Source: Yamagishiella unicocca | Lineage: Eukaryota; Chlorophyta; Chlorophyceae; Chlamydomonadales; Volvocaceae | Assembly: GCA_003116995.1 (NCBI GenBank) | Contig: BDSL01000177.1 | Location: 1 to 64,000, forward strand | DNA length: 64,000 nt | Reading direction: 5' to 3' | Part shown: piece after piece, positions 1 to 18,154 of the stretch | How the letters are laid out: every line of letters begins with the position of its first letter | Position numbering within the stretch: the stretch's first letter is position 1 | Program-made: the position numbers and the translations under genes | The notes under the pieces: model-generated | Database searches by the model: none | Seen by the model: only the letters and a program-made list of their open reading frames with translations | What the model was told of the DNA's origin: nothing

Positions 1-540
1 TGGCTGGGTGCCGCTGGAGGCTGGTGTGCGGCAAGGGTGCCCGCTTGGCCCCCTGCGCTATCTGGCACTCGGGCAGGCGCTGCTAGCCTGGCTGCGAAGT
101 CGGGGGTACGGGGTGGGGTACGGGCTAGCGCGGGTCCTTGCGTCCCAGTACGCGGATGACTGGGCAGCGGTTCCCCGTCCCTGCGCAACCTGCAGGCGGT
201 TCCGGGCTTCCTCGTGGACATGGACGTGTTCCGGCGTGCGTCGGGGCAAGGGCTGAACATGACCAAAGTTGAACTGTTGTTGGTGGGGGTCCCCCGCGCG
301 TGGTGGGGGCGGGGGCGGCTGGGGCACCGCCGGCTGCCCCTGGGGCCGGCCTTCCCCCCATTGTCGGGTCCGCGAAAGCCCTTGGGATTCCTCATGTCGA
401 CTGGGCAGCGGTCGGGCCCGCGGTAGATTTTGAGCGTGTTTCTTCGATGCTGGACAAGGCCGCTCGCCTGCTGGTTCGGTGTTTGGGCGTGCAGCGGCTG
501 TCTCTGTGTACGCACCGCATCCGCCCTTAGAGCTTGCGCC
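1..540 (+). pseudogene. Broken LINE (L1-like) reverse transcriptase fragment
   Basis: Pieces of a non-LTR reverse transcriptase lie in successive frames. The RT block EAGVRQGCPL is followed by a YADD catalytic box near 150-165. A stretch reading ASGQGLNMTKVELL (about 235-275) lies in another frame. A third piece, from about 360 to 530, matches the region downstream of the RT core. The order is the same as in the better preserved copy at 13.5-16.9 kb (EAGVRQGCPL, FADD, ASGQQLNLDKVELL), so this is a diverged relative cut by the window edge. At least two frameshifts and a stop make it non-functional. The identification rests on the shared motif order; the 3' end near 540 is where similarity fades. 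Confidence 0.8.
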
Positions 541-1199
541 CAACCCTACTGCAAATTGCGGTATCCGTACTGCAAGTCCGGTCTCGCCTCGAAACGCACC
601 CCACCGCACGTCTTCCTCGTTGACCCTCCTCCCGACGCAATGCTACCTGCACGATCCGACAGCACACCTCATCCGTATGTCAGGACACGCACCCCCGCAC
701 AGCACCTCCCCAAACACATGCGTGCACCCATCCGGAAAGTAATGTGTCGCCCCACAATGTCATATTCCCTTCATGCTGTTGACGCATCCGATGGAGCTGC
801 TGCTGTTTCGCCGAGTGGGTATTCATCACAGCGTATTGTGGGGGGTCCTGCACAAGTGCATCATACGGGTGCTACATCTTAGCGCTACATCCTGTTACGT
901 TTCCATTTTCTGTGTGTCATGGTAGTGACGTTACATGAGGGGCTTCCGCTGTGCTGTTTGGCATTGTTTCGCGTGCAGGTGTTTGGTACAGTGCGCTGTC
1001 ACCTGTCCCGACACTTCTTCACCTGACCGTTCGGAGGTGGTGCTCCTGGCGTGGCGGCAGCACCTCTCAGCCATCGGCATGCTTGTCTCCCGCCCCAGAA
1101 GCTAACCAGCTCCGTGAAGCAGGCAGCTCCTTTGGGAATACGGCATCAAGCCTGCGCCGGCGCATCCCGCCACCGCCCGTGCAACAGGTCACCTAAGGA
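541..1199. other. Intergenic, no supported gene
   Basis: Only short open frames without recognisable motifs or consistent splice structure are visible. No repeat structure stands out. Confidence 0.5.
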
Positions 1200-1620
1200 T
1201 GTTCGCGCTGCTGGACATTGCAACGCTCCTGGCGTCCTGGATGTTTCCAGCGGTCATGATGGGACGGGAGATGTCAGTGTGCTGCTGCGGGTGCTGGGCA
1301 GCTTGAACGGGATGCCGGCTGCGCACAGCACTGTGCGGGCGCTGGGGTGGCGCGGGCGGCACACCAGCGACACTGCATCAACGTCATCAACCTTGTCGAA
1401 AGCGGTAACGGATGTACGCAAAGGCATAACAAAGACCGAACCAAAAAGGCGTGCTGATGCCTTTTTGGTTCGGTCTTTGTTATGCCTTTGCGTACATCCG
1501 TTACCGCTTTCGACAAGGTTGATGACGTTGATGCAGTGTCGCTGGTGTGGGTGTGCGCTCTCTTCGTTGCGCTGGTGCGAGCTGAAGTTAGATTGGGTGG
1601 GAAGCTCAGCTGGCAGACGG
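1200..1620. repeat. Dispersed repeat copy A (paralogue of 62.69-63.06 kb)
   Basis: About 1222-1360 and 1459-1570 align with 62736-62895 and 62940-63040 in the same order and orientation, with clear but imperfect identity. Shared blocks include GCGTCCTGG, GTGTGCTG, GCTGGGGTGGCGCG and GCAGTGTCGCTGGTG. Copy A differs by carrying the perfect inverted repeat described separately. No protein function is recognised; a low-copy repeat or an exon family are both possible. Confidence 0.6.
1360..1549. ncRNA. Perfect 91-bp inverted repeat, candidate hairpin/small-RNA precursor
   Basis: Positions 1360-1450 are the exact reverse complement of 1459-1549, separated by an 8-base loop (1451-1458). No mismatch was found on reading both arms base by base. 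A transcript from either strand would fold into a 91-bp duplex. Long near-perfect hairpins are a known source of small RNAs in Chlamydomonas, and inverted duplication is an accepted route to new plant miRNA loci. Expression and processing are inference only. The right arm is the ancestral orientation, because the paralogue near 63.0 kb carries only that arm. Confidence 0.6.
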
Positions 1621-2005
1621 GCAAGATGGTGCTTGACGTGCAGGTGTGGCCAAGGAGAGGACTCCACGTGAAGGCACGTCGAGCCTGGTGTGGAGCCTGG
1701 CGTGGGGCATGCACTCCTCGAAGCACGTGTACTTACGGCCGCCCCCCTCACCCCTCCACCTCCAGCCCCAGTCAACCCCCTCCCCTTATGTATGGCTGCG
1801 TCACCTTGACCAACCACGTACATACCCGACCCCGCTGCACCGCCGCTCCCCCAAACAACAACTACCGAAGTGTAGGCTAGTGTGAGTGTGACTGTGCGCG
1901 CCCCTGGAGCTGCGACTCTGGGCTGTGGATCCGGTCCGTGAGCCACTGAGGCCTTATGGCACCCCTGCCTCTGTGTAGAGGACGAAAGCATCGTGGGATT
2001 GGACC

Positions 2006-2116
2006 ATGGACGACACCAAAGCTGAAAAGGCTTTCCTGGAGAGCATGTTATTAGGCGAGGAACGGGGTGATACGCGCGTGCTTCGCAGCGATGTAGTGGA
2101 CGGTCGTGTCGCTTGA
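2006..2116 (+). other. Possible orphan first exon (36 codons)
   Basis: An ATG in a favourable context (GGACCATGG) opens a charged 36-codon frame, with a possible GT donor after the segment reading LLGEERG. In size and style it resembles the first exons of the three Crinkler-like genes in this window. No downstream exon of its own was found. It could be a stranded N-terminal exon or chance. Confidence 0.2.
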
Positions 2117-3003
2117 GACAGGGGTGGCTCTTCGTTGCGGCTGCGAGTTGATTCGGTGAACTTGCTGACCCGCATCCAGCGAGTTTGTGCCCATCCCTGT
2201 TGCAATTGCAGCTACCCTTGTAGCATCTTGCCTATGGTGCGTCCACGTCGCCTCAACTGGACCCACGACCCTGCCTAGCGCCGTTGTTTGGGATTCCGTG
2301 GTTTCGCGAGAGTTCGCACGTTGCACCGTGGAAGCCGCGGCTGTTTCCCTTCGTCGATTGCCCCCCATACGCCCTGCTAGTTTACCTTCTGCAGCAGCTT
2401 GCATGTTGCTGTGTTGTTGATGCGTCAGGGAAAGAAGCAACTGGTGAAGCTATTTCTAGCAGCTGTTTCTCCACGCACAAGAGATTCAAGGTGGCTGTTG
2501 TGTCATGTTTGTAAGTCCACATCCGAAATACCGGTACTTTTGGGGCCAGAGGAAACTTGTTTGACTATCAGCGGGTCTAACGAAAAGACCTGAGAGAGGC
2601 GGATTTTTACCCACGAGCCAATGCCCTATTATTTCCCACGAGGTACGCATGTATACGCCGTCATTTCCCTCAGATTACTGATTGAGGACGAGCCATGGAC
2701 CGGCGACGCGATTCGCTTACCGGCACCTGCCGTGCTTGAGCTTTTCGCAAGGCCCTGATAGCCGCATCCAACTGCCGTTTTGTGGCCGCTCTGACTCCGA
2801 CGCGTTCTGTTCTATAGTTATATTCACATCCTGATTAAAAAATCCCTCAGTTGAAGTAGCTGCGTCCTACTCTTGTCATCATAACAAACCTGCAGTGCTC
2901 TTCTCTTCCTTTCTCGAGCTCTCTGCCTGTAGAAGTTTCTTCCCAGACGCTGTCGCCGCGACTCCGAACGCGCAGTCACTGTAAGAATTAGGGTCGGCAA
3001 GCC
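2117..3003 (+). promoter_or_regulatory. Upstream region of gene 1
   Basis: This stretch has no supported gene. It includes an AT-richer patch around 2810-2850 (TATAGTTATATTC, then a run of A) about 160-190 bases before the gene 1 start codon, which could hold the promoter. No defined element is claimed. Confidence 0.3.
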
Positions 3004-10250
<7,247 letters not shown>

Positions 10251-11448
10251 CCTGCTGTGCGCCGCCGTCAGTGGCAGTTAGCACGGGGCTCAACGGCTCC
10301 GAAGGGGCCCGGTAGTTATGGAGGAGTAGGAGTTGTGTAGAGGAGAGTTATCTGAAGCTTCTGGAAGGCTTCGAGCGAACTAATGGCAGTGAACCAGTGA
10401 CATGTGCAGCTCACGTTCGCTGTGCAGGCAAGCTTGCTGTGTTCGATGTATCCGCCGGTGTGCGGTAGTTACCCTTTGCATGGCATCTATCAGGCATCAG
10501 CATGCAAACCAGTAGAATGGGCGGCGGACATACACTGCTGGACATCGAGGAACCAGCAACTTCAAGTCCTTTTGAAAGAGGGGGCTCAGTGGGGACCACG
10601 GTTTTAAAACCTTGTCACGTACGGTGAAGGGATGCGTGGGTACTTGTCAGTGCGTGGTCTAAGCCTTCAACCGATTTCTGATACCCGATACCCGATGTGG
10701 TGGTCGCAGTGCAAGTTTGCGAATGCCTCCAAAAGGAAGGGCTCGGTTAATGTGCGAGCTGATCAGCGGACGGTACTCGCTGCGTGTACGAATCTGGAAG
10801 ACACATTCTCTGACCACAGACACACCTACACTAGTGTACGGCCGTTGGCCGTGTGCAACTTGTTCTGGAACCGGCGATGGAACAATGCAAGCAATGTGAC
10901 ATTATGACGATGCAACGATTCCCCAATACCCTAGACGTAAGCGTAATCCGTAACCAATATTTGATAGTTACTAAACATTGCCTAGAAGGATCAGGATTGG
11001 GAGTGCTGGCGAGCGGGATGCAAATTTAAGTGTGTGCGGGCAAGGGCCGCCGCAGTAGGCCGCAGTGGGCCCGCCGATTGGTTCTGATGAGATGAGTGCC
11101 TGGCTCAGCAACGATTGCAACGATATAATATGTATGTGAGAGGCGCGGTGTGAGCACGGGAGACCCGGCAGAGCCAGAAAGTGGACCTAGCACGCCGTGG
11201 GGGCGTGCGTGCTAGCTTGATGTTACAGGTTCGGGAAGTGTGGTTTCCCACAGCCCTGTAACGAGACTAAACGAGCCGCACAGGCCCTTCGTCTCGGGTT
11301 GTGCTGTTGTTACGTTCTTGCATCACACTTTCGCCATCTACAGTTGTATCCGAAAGCATTGACCGTCTAGTCCAGACTTCACCAAGATATTTTGCTAGTT
11401 TAGCCTGGTCCTCGTAAAGCATACTCCCTATGGGAGTACTTGCCCCGG
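10251..11448. other. Intergenic, downstream of gene 1
   Basis: No supported gene. A short hairpin-capable palindrome (CTAGCACGC ... GCGTGCTAG) sits near 11190-11218. Confidence 0.4.
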
Positions 11449-11760
11449 TTACGGGCCGGTTGAGGGCCGGTTTTGCGGCCGGTAACCGGGTCTTATCCTA
11501 CCGGCACCAAACCGGGCGGTTGTCGACCAATCCGATAACCGCCCCTTCAACTCGTTCCATAAAACCGGTAACCGGGCAGGCCAGTTATCGGCCAGTTGGT
11601 CGTTCCGTAAAACCGGTAACCGGGCAGGCCGGTCATTGGCCAGTTGGTCGTTCCGTAAAAGCGGTAACCGGGCAGACCGGTTACCGGCCAGTAGCTCGTT
11701 CCGTAAAAGCGGTAACCGGGCAGACCGGTTACCGGCCAGTTTGCTGGGGCAGCCAGTGAT
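11449..11760. repeat. ~59-bp tandem repeat rich in ACCGGTTA palindromes
   Basis: Four consecutive units begin with CTCGTTCC or GTCGTTCC, followed by RTAAAASCGGTAACCGGGCA. They lie between about 11550 and 11745, preceded by a looser run of GGCCGGTT motifs. Each unit contains internal dyads such as CCGGTTACCGG. Long open frames on both strands here follow from the repeat. Confidence 0.85.
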
Positions 11761-11895
11761 CGGGGTAGGCCGGTTACCCATTCCTTGTTATGCCCGGTTA
11801 TTCCCTTGATTGGTTGTTTGCATGCATTTACGGCAGCTGGGATCAATATTTATGATTTGTTACACTGTTTCATTCATGGATAGAATAATCCATGA

Positions 11896-12165
11896 AATGG
11901 TCTCTCCCGAGACCAAAATCTGCCTCTCAGTTCAAGGGCCCAAACGGTCTCCCTAGAGACCATAATCTATCTCCCAGTTCAAGTCCGTAAACGGTCTCCC
12001 TGGAGAGCCAAAATTCGCCTCACAATTCAAGTCCATAAATGGTCCCCCCAGACACCAAAATTCGCCTCTCAGCCAGTTCAATACCGAAATGGTCTCCCCA
12101 GAGACCAGTAACTGCTGCCTCCCAGCCAGTTCAAGTCCCTAAATGGTCTCCCCAGAGACCAAAAT
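11896..12165. repeat. ~60-bp tandem repeat centred on GGTCTC...GAGACC
   Basis: About five units carry a short inverted repeat of the type GGTCTCCCCAGAGACC, followed by AAAATC and a CTCNCAGTTCAAGTCC spacer. The palindromic core is kept better than the spacer in most copies. One copy has lost an arm (about 12045). Confidence 0.85.
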
Positions 12166-12198
12166 CACGTTGTTATTTCCACGCGCGTCCTCGTCCAG

Positions 12199-12540
12199 AT
12201 GCTGCTGCGCCCGCGTCCTCGTCCAGACGCTATCCACTTGTCATCGCCCTTGGCCAAAGCCCCTGCCCCCGCCGCCGCTGCACCGCCGCCTATCAAAGGC
12301 CCTGCCCCCACCACCCCTGCACCGCCGCCCATCGACGCCCCTGCGCCCATCGCCACCGCCGCTGCACTGCCGCCCATAGCATCGAAGGCCGTTGCAGCGC
12401 CAGCGGCATTTGTCCCCGTGGCAACTGTCGCCGCTGTCACCACCATAGCCGTGGAAGTGGTTCCTGTTGTCTTCTTCTGGTTCCCTGCACGCACAATCAT
12501 CGCAAAGTATCAAATGACGAAGCAAAGAAAGCTATTCTGA
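12199..12540 (+). CDS. Possible Pro/Ala-rich exon, low complexity
   Basis: An open frame of about 113 codons encodes Pro-Ala-Pro repeats, then a hydrophobic segment (VPVATVAAVTTIAVEVVPVV) and a basic C-terminus. Volvocine extracellular-matrix proteins are often proline-rich, but there is no signal peptide and no supporting exon. The GC-rich tandem composition alone can keep this frame open. Function unknown. Confidence 0.2.
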   Translation: MLLRPRPRPDAIHLSSPLAKAPAPAAAAPPPIKGPAPTTPAPPPIDAPAPIATAAALPPIASKAVAAPAAFVPVATVAAVTTIAVEVVPVVFFWFPARTIIAKYQMTKQRKLF

Positions 12541-13516
12541 ACAGTTCAAGAGATGTACTCACATTCCGCAACCCTGATGTGGTTTCGCACCTGTTCATGG
12601 CCTGGACAATGATTTCGTGAAGGGTTAGGTCGTGGTCCTGGTCCTTCTGGTTGCACCTCATCCCCTCCCAGAAGGAGTAAACATGCGTTACCCCCACCAG
12701 CCTGCTGGCATCAAGCCCCTGCTTCGCAATGAGTCGTTAAAGTTAAGACAGCACGCTCTCAAATGTGCCAACGACAAACGAGTTCATTGTATGCGCAAAA
12801 CATGTACCGTCCTCCCATCTGCGCAAACAATTGTTGGTTCCAAGTAATCTGGATGCAGTGGGCACAGGCCGTTTGCATTGCATGGCACAATCCATAAGTA
12901 ACGGTCTACACAAAGGGAAAACACAGACGACAAGCAAGGCCTCAGTAACATGAAACGGGATCAAGCGTGATGGCAAACCCTGTTAGTTGTTCTCAAAGTG
13001 AACTGCACGCCCCCCTAGTCCCGCCTAGCCCGTGCTTAGCATGGTGAATTGGAAAGACCAGCCAGTTTTAGTACCCTGCTGCGCACGCCTACCTGCCGAT
13101 ACCTGCTCCAATGTCCACCAGCAGAGTATCTGGATTGAGGAGCTCAGTGTACTCGACTAACACATAGTAAATACCGGCCATAGATGTTGGTGTAAGTGAG
13201 CCACACAAACCATTACAGCCCTCCCCACCGCCGCATTTGCGCTGCAAGTAAGAATTACGTATTTGAATTTTAGCGGATGCCAGGGAAACTCAGCAGCCAT
13301 CACATGCCTCAAGCAATACGTCTGTCGCGAATTTAAAATCATGCGAAATCGGAACTTCCTTGTATGCTCCCTCCCTCACACGAATTCAAGACGCAGCCCA
13401 GCAGTTTAAAGAATCTAGGCTCATCCGTTGGAGCTGGACGGAGAGGTGGAAGACTGTTCCTTTTCCCGCATACAAAAGCTCAGGCACCAATAGTATACGG
13501 AGAATGGGGGCTCTAG
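12541..13516. other. Intergenic, no supported gene
   Basis: Only short unrelated frames; no repeat, RNA gene or splice structure is recognised. Confidence 0.4.
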
Positions 13517-16500
13517 CAGGGTCCCTTAACAGACAATGCCGGCTGCGACGTATGCGGCCTGGGGTCAGGTTGGAGGTGGCAGTTCAGGCGGCCGCCGGCC
13601 AGAGCAGCGTTTGCAGACGTAGAGGAGGGCGCGGCTGAGGGGCCCCACACCTGGCAGGGTTTGGTGGCAGCGCAAGAAGAAGTGGCCGCAGCCGCCCGTG
13701 CGGTAGGGGCAGCCGATGCGCGTACGGCCAGGCTAGAGTGGCTGCGGGATGCGGAGCGCCCGAGTCGCGGGCTCACGGCGCTAGTCCAGCCTCCAAGGGC
13801 AGGACAGGCGGTGGTAGCGCTGCAGGATGGAACTGGGCGCCTCGTTACAGACGCAACACGACTGCCGCAAATGGTGGCGGAGTACTGGCGCGAGGTGTGC
13901 AGGGCACCGCCACATGTGTCATCGGAGGCGCGGGAGGAGGTCATTGCGGCCCTGCGAGCCCAGAATCTGCGTATTCCGGAGGCCCAGGCGTGTTGTGTAG
14001 GATCGCCTGAGATCTTAGTGGCTGAGGTAGCCGCAGTACTGAAGGCCGTCACCCCGGGCAAATCGCCAGGGTGGGATGGTATTCCCTCAGAGATCTACAA
14101 AGCATGCCATACGCAGATAGCACCGGTGTTGGCCGATGTCTTCACGGCAGTGGGTCAGTCAGGCCAGGTGCCCCCCGGGTTCTTGGATGGCGTGATCACA
14201 ATCCTGTACAAGAACCGGGGAGCGCTTACGGCTCAGGGCAGCTATCGGCCTATTACCCTGCTGTGTACAGATTATAGGGTGCTGACTAAGGTGTTGGCCG
14301 CCCGGCTGGGTCCGGTTTTGGGAGGTGTTATCTCACTCGAACAATCGGCTTTCCTGCCAAAGCGCCTTATTGGGGCCAATGTACTGTTCCTGCGGCAGAT
14401 TCCCCATCTCATGTCACAACAAGGTCGGTCGTGTGTGCTGGCTTTCCTGGACATTGCCAAAGCATACGATTCTGTGGACAGGCGCTTCCTGTATGAGGCG
14501 ATGGAGGCGATGGGGGCGGGTGCGGGTTTGATGTCCTGGACACGGATCTTACTAACCGACACCAGGTCGTTGGCGGTGGTCAACGGGCACAAGTCCCGCC
14601 TGGTACCTATAGAGGCGGGGGTACGGCAAGGCTGCCCGCTAGCACCTCTGTTGTATTTGTTTGTAGCCCAAGACCTCCTTTGCTGGTTACAGCAACGGGG
14701 GGTTGGCATGCGGCTTGCGGTAGGGGCGGGCAACATAACCACCGCGGTGCAGTTTGCCGACGACACTCAGGTGCTGTTGGAGGGGCCAGCGGAAGTGCCG
14801 GCTTTTCTGGCGTCCATGGAGGTGTACGCTCAAGCCTCTGGGCAACAGCTGAACCTGGACAAGGTGGAGCTACTGCCAATTGGCGTCGAGGGACCTAGCC
14901 CGCATGAAATGGGTGGGTTGAAGGTCGTTGCATCGGCCACGGCGCTGAATCTGCCGTTTACTGACGTAGGGGGGTCCCCAATGTTGGACTGGGAGTCACA
15001 AAGGGACAAGGTAGTAAGTACGTTCTCGCGGATTGCAAGGCTACGCCTGTCCACGTTTGGCAGGGCGACAGCAGCCGCAGCATATGGGATGCACCGTGTC
15101 ACCTACCTGCGTGGCACATGGAGCATGGGGGCCTTCCCCCAGACACCATAGTGGAAGGGTTAGAGCGGGTGGCGGCGAAGCTCATTGACCGGGACCTAGC
15201 CCCAGATGCTAGGGAGCGTCGAGCAACAGGTGTCCCACAGCGGCTGCTGGTCGGGCACCCATCCCTCGGGGGCTTTGGGGCCATTGCCCTCAAGGAGCAC
15301 GTACGGGCGCGCTGGGCTGGTTGGGCCCTGCGTTTTGTACTGGCAATGGCGGGCCCCCGGGAGCGCCGGCCTCCATGGGTCAGTTGCCTTAGCATTTACC
15401 TGAGGGGGGTGCATCCGGCGTTTGGACCTCTGAATCTGCTCACAGCACAAGGCAGGGGTCCGTGGATGGGAGCGGACGAGATGCCGGCTGATATCCGACG
15501 GGTGCTCACGGCGCTCGCGGCCTTGCCCCCGGTACAGGACATCGCTAGCGAGCCGCTGGTGCCAGGCCCGTGGTGTGTGCACGCGCCGATTTGGGGCAAC
15601 CCGCTCCTCCCTGCCTGCCAGTCTGGGCAGGTGGTGGTCGGAAGGAGGCCGGGCTTGGAATACTTACACCCAGAACTGGTGGGGTGCTGGGCCATTAAGA
15701 CGTTGGGCGATGTTCTGGCGGCTCGTGATGCACTTCGGGACTTCTTAGTCGCGTCCGAGGCGGCGGTGCAGACGGCGTGGCCAGCGGGATGGCGGGGGCT
15801 CGTCGTCCGAGTCTTAGATCCGCGGTCAAGAGCAGCGAAGATGTTTCTGGGGCTTGATCGGTGGCGGGAATGTACGGGGGCGCTGGAAGCATTGCTAGCT
15901 GAGGTGCCAACCCCGTGGAAGCAAGCAGCGGCACTGGTGATGCCGGTTTCCTCCCAGGGTCTACCCCACGTTCTACCTGGGATAGAGGAAGTGGGGTCCA
16001 TGCTCACCGCACGGTTGGGGTGGCGGTTGGGCGGGGGGGAGCCGCTGGCGCTGCGGGATATGACTGTTCGGGTTGGGACGGCTGTGCAGTTGGTTGAGTC
16101 TGCGGACGCCCGGCGGGCCGCGCATGAGAAATTTGTGCGCGAAGCGCTTGGGGGGACCGGGGTTGTCCTGCCCGCGGCTCTGAACGCCTTGCAGCAAGTG
16201 TTCCGGCGGCTCTGGTCTGGCATGAAGTGGGAGCCGGCCTATAAGGAGGGATGGTGGCCGTTGGCTGTGGATGGGATCCCCCTCCTCGGGAACTCTCATA
16301 TGCGGACGGCAGCAGCAGCCCCTTGTGGGTGCGGTGTGCCGGCTGGAGAGTCTCCAGGGGCGGGTACCCCCCGCTTACACCACTTTTGGTTCTGCCCGGT
16401 GGCTCAAGCAGTGACTGCGTGCCCAACTTGAGACCCAGCTCGGTGCAGGGGTGACACGGGCGCAAGTTTGGTTGGTGCAAGCACCTACCGGGATACAGTC

Positions 16501-16870
16501 CTGCGTCTGGGATGTAGTAGTCTTGGCGGCTATTACTGCCATGGAGGTGGGGCGCCGTTTTATGGCCGCGGCCTTGAAAAGGGCGGGGGCTGGTGGTCCC
16601 CTTCTTACTCCGGATAGTGGTCTTCTGGATCGCGCCATTCGCCGTGGGGTGTCGGAGTTTTGGGCCCTTTTGAGGGGCTTTGCTGCGCTGGGGCTTCCCC
16701 AGAAAGGCTGGGATGCAGTGGGGCCTCGGCATCCTTTCTTGCGGGTTGTCGCCCATCGCCTTGTGTGCGGAGGACCGGCTGAGGTACTGGTGGGCTCCTG
16801 ATGATCGGATCGGGTTGCCTTCTGGTTATATAGGCGTGTTGAGCCCTGCTAGGGGTCCGTGCCTTATGGG
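13517..16870 (+). mobile_element. L1-like non-LTR retrotransposon (LINE), 5' truncated, frameshifted
   Basis: An open frame from 13517 enters without an ATG and encodes a reverse transcriptase. Visible blocks are SPGWDGIPSEIYK, YRPITLLCTDYRVLTK, AFLDIAKAYDSVDRR (catalytic Asp), GVRQGCPLAPL and the FADD box near 14755-14765. The C-terminal half continues in another frame from about 15118 to 16431, ending with a zinc-finger-like CxC...HHFWFCPVA motif. It then returns to the first frame (16451-16801). Two single-base frameshifts, near 15105 and 16420, are the simplest explanation. The endonuclease is almost entirely missing. A short 3' UTR probably follows to about 16870. The element cannot move by itself. 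Confidence 0.88.
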
Positions 16871-17400
16871 ATGAGAGGCGGCGGGTTCCGATGTTTGCAT
16901 CGTTGCGGCGCTTCACTGGTTCGTCGGGTGTTGGGCTGTTAGGTTGGTTGGTGGCCAGTTCCTGATAGGGGAGCCTCTAGTGCAAATTCCCCCTGGGGTG
17001 CTGGCTGTTGCTCTGTATGCCTACGGCCCTATGGCAGGCTGGCTGGGGGTTACCCTAAGGTAACCCGGGCCCCTCGTTACCCAGGTTGTCAACCGAGGGG
17101 GTAACGAGGAGACCCGGGCTGAAGGACCTTCACATCCTCGTTGGACCCTCGTTTCCTCCGGCTGGGTTACCTAGCTTTGGCGACCCGGTTATGGGGGGTA
17201 GGTAACCCCAGTCCGTTTACAGGGGGGTAACCCCAGTCCGTTTACAGGGGGTAACCCCAGTCCGTTTACAGGGGGTAACCCCAGTCCGTTTACAGGGGGT
17301 AACACCAGTCCGCTAACAGGGGGCTAACCCCAGTCCAGTTTCGGGGGGGTAACCCCCGTCTAGTTATGGGGCCTGACCCGCCCCCTGTGCACCCCCATGA
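16871..17400. repeat. ~24-bp tandem repeat and GGTTAC-rich palindromes
   Basis: Between about 17206 and 17345 a unit containing AACCCCAGTCCGTTTACA followed by GGGGGT repeats about six times, decaying at the right end. Upstream (17041-17110), CTCGTTACCC and GGGGTAACGAG form inverted arms. No gene is supported here. Confidence 0.8.
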
Positions 17401-17671
17401 CACCAATATGCATGGGCATCCCCAGTCCGATCATGTGGCAGTCCTGTCACACCCCCTCCACACACCCATCACTCCAATACGCATCCTCAGTCTGATTACA
17501 GGTCCTGACCCAGCCACCCCCTGCGCACCCATTTCACCCCCATAGGAGCGTCCCCAGTCTGGTCATGGGGCGCATGGTTGTCTGAAGCCATATTTTTGTA
17601 GCCCCCCATCTCCCATAACGACCAACGCAATACTATCAGCCCATACACAACGTTCACACCCAGATCCTACT

Positions 17672-18154
17672 GTAACGCTCATTGCTTGCCAGGGCCACAC
17701 TTTCCACGTCCTGGAGCTCCAGCAGCCGCTGGCTTGCCCTGTCCCAGTGCTCCACCAGCAGCCACCGGCTTGCCCTGTCCTGACTGCTGAGGCTTGTTGC
17801 CTGGATCTATCAGCTCTCCCAGAGGCACTGCAATGTAAGGGTGGGCAGACAATTAGATACCGGCACTGCCAACACTGCACACATGAGAGGTTCAAAGCAG
17901 TCCGGACACAATGTTTGGTTTGAATAAGCAAGAAGGAAGCTAGTCGAAGTACACAGGCAACAATGACTAGTAGCCTGTTGCAGGTTGTTAATGCCATACA
18001 GGGACATACCGCACCTACCACAGCACGACAGCCTCCCGCTGGCACTTCTTGACGGAAGCCCACACACCGACATAATTCTCCGGCACGTAGTCTGGCTTCT
18101 CGTCAGCTGCTGTTGCTGCCTTGCCCTTCACAGGCTTGTCAGGTTCCCTGTGTC
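17672..18154 (-). CDS. Two possible exons of an unknown minus-strand gene
   Basis: On the minus strand, 18154-18022 reads as an exon between a TTTGACACAG acceptor and a GTAGGTGCG donor, encoding a lysine-rich stretch ending NYVGVWASVKKCQREAVVLW. After an intron, an acceptor CATTGCAG near 17832 opens a second stretch. One of its frames contains repeats of GQGKP and another continues to 17563. The phase at the junction does not settle which frame is used. It could be a cellular gene piece or an accessory frame of the neighbouring KDZ transposon. No family is recognised. Confidence 0.3.

Noticed and set aside
1254..1991. 245-codon minus-strand frame across the hairpin
   Set aside because: It crosses the inverted repeat and is only partly similar to copy B; a hairpin arm read as protein is not evidence for a gene.
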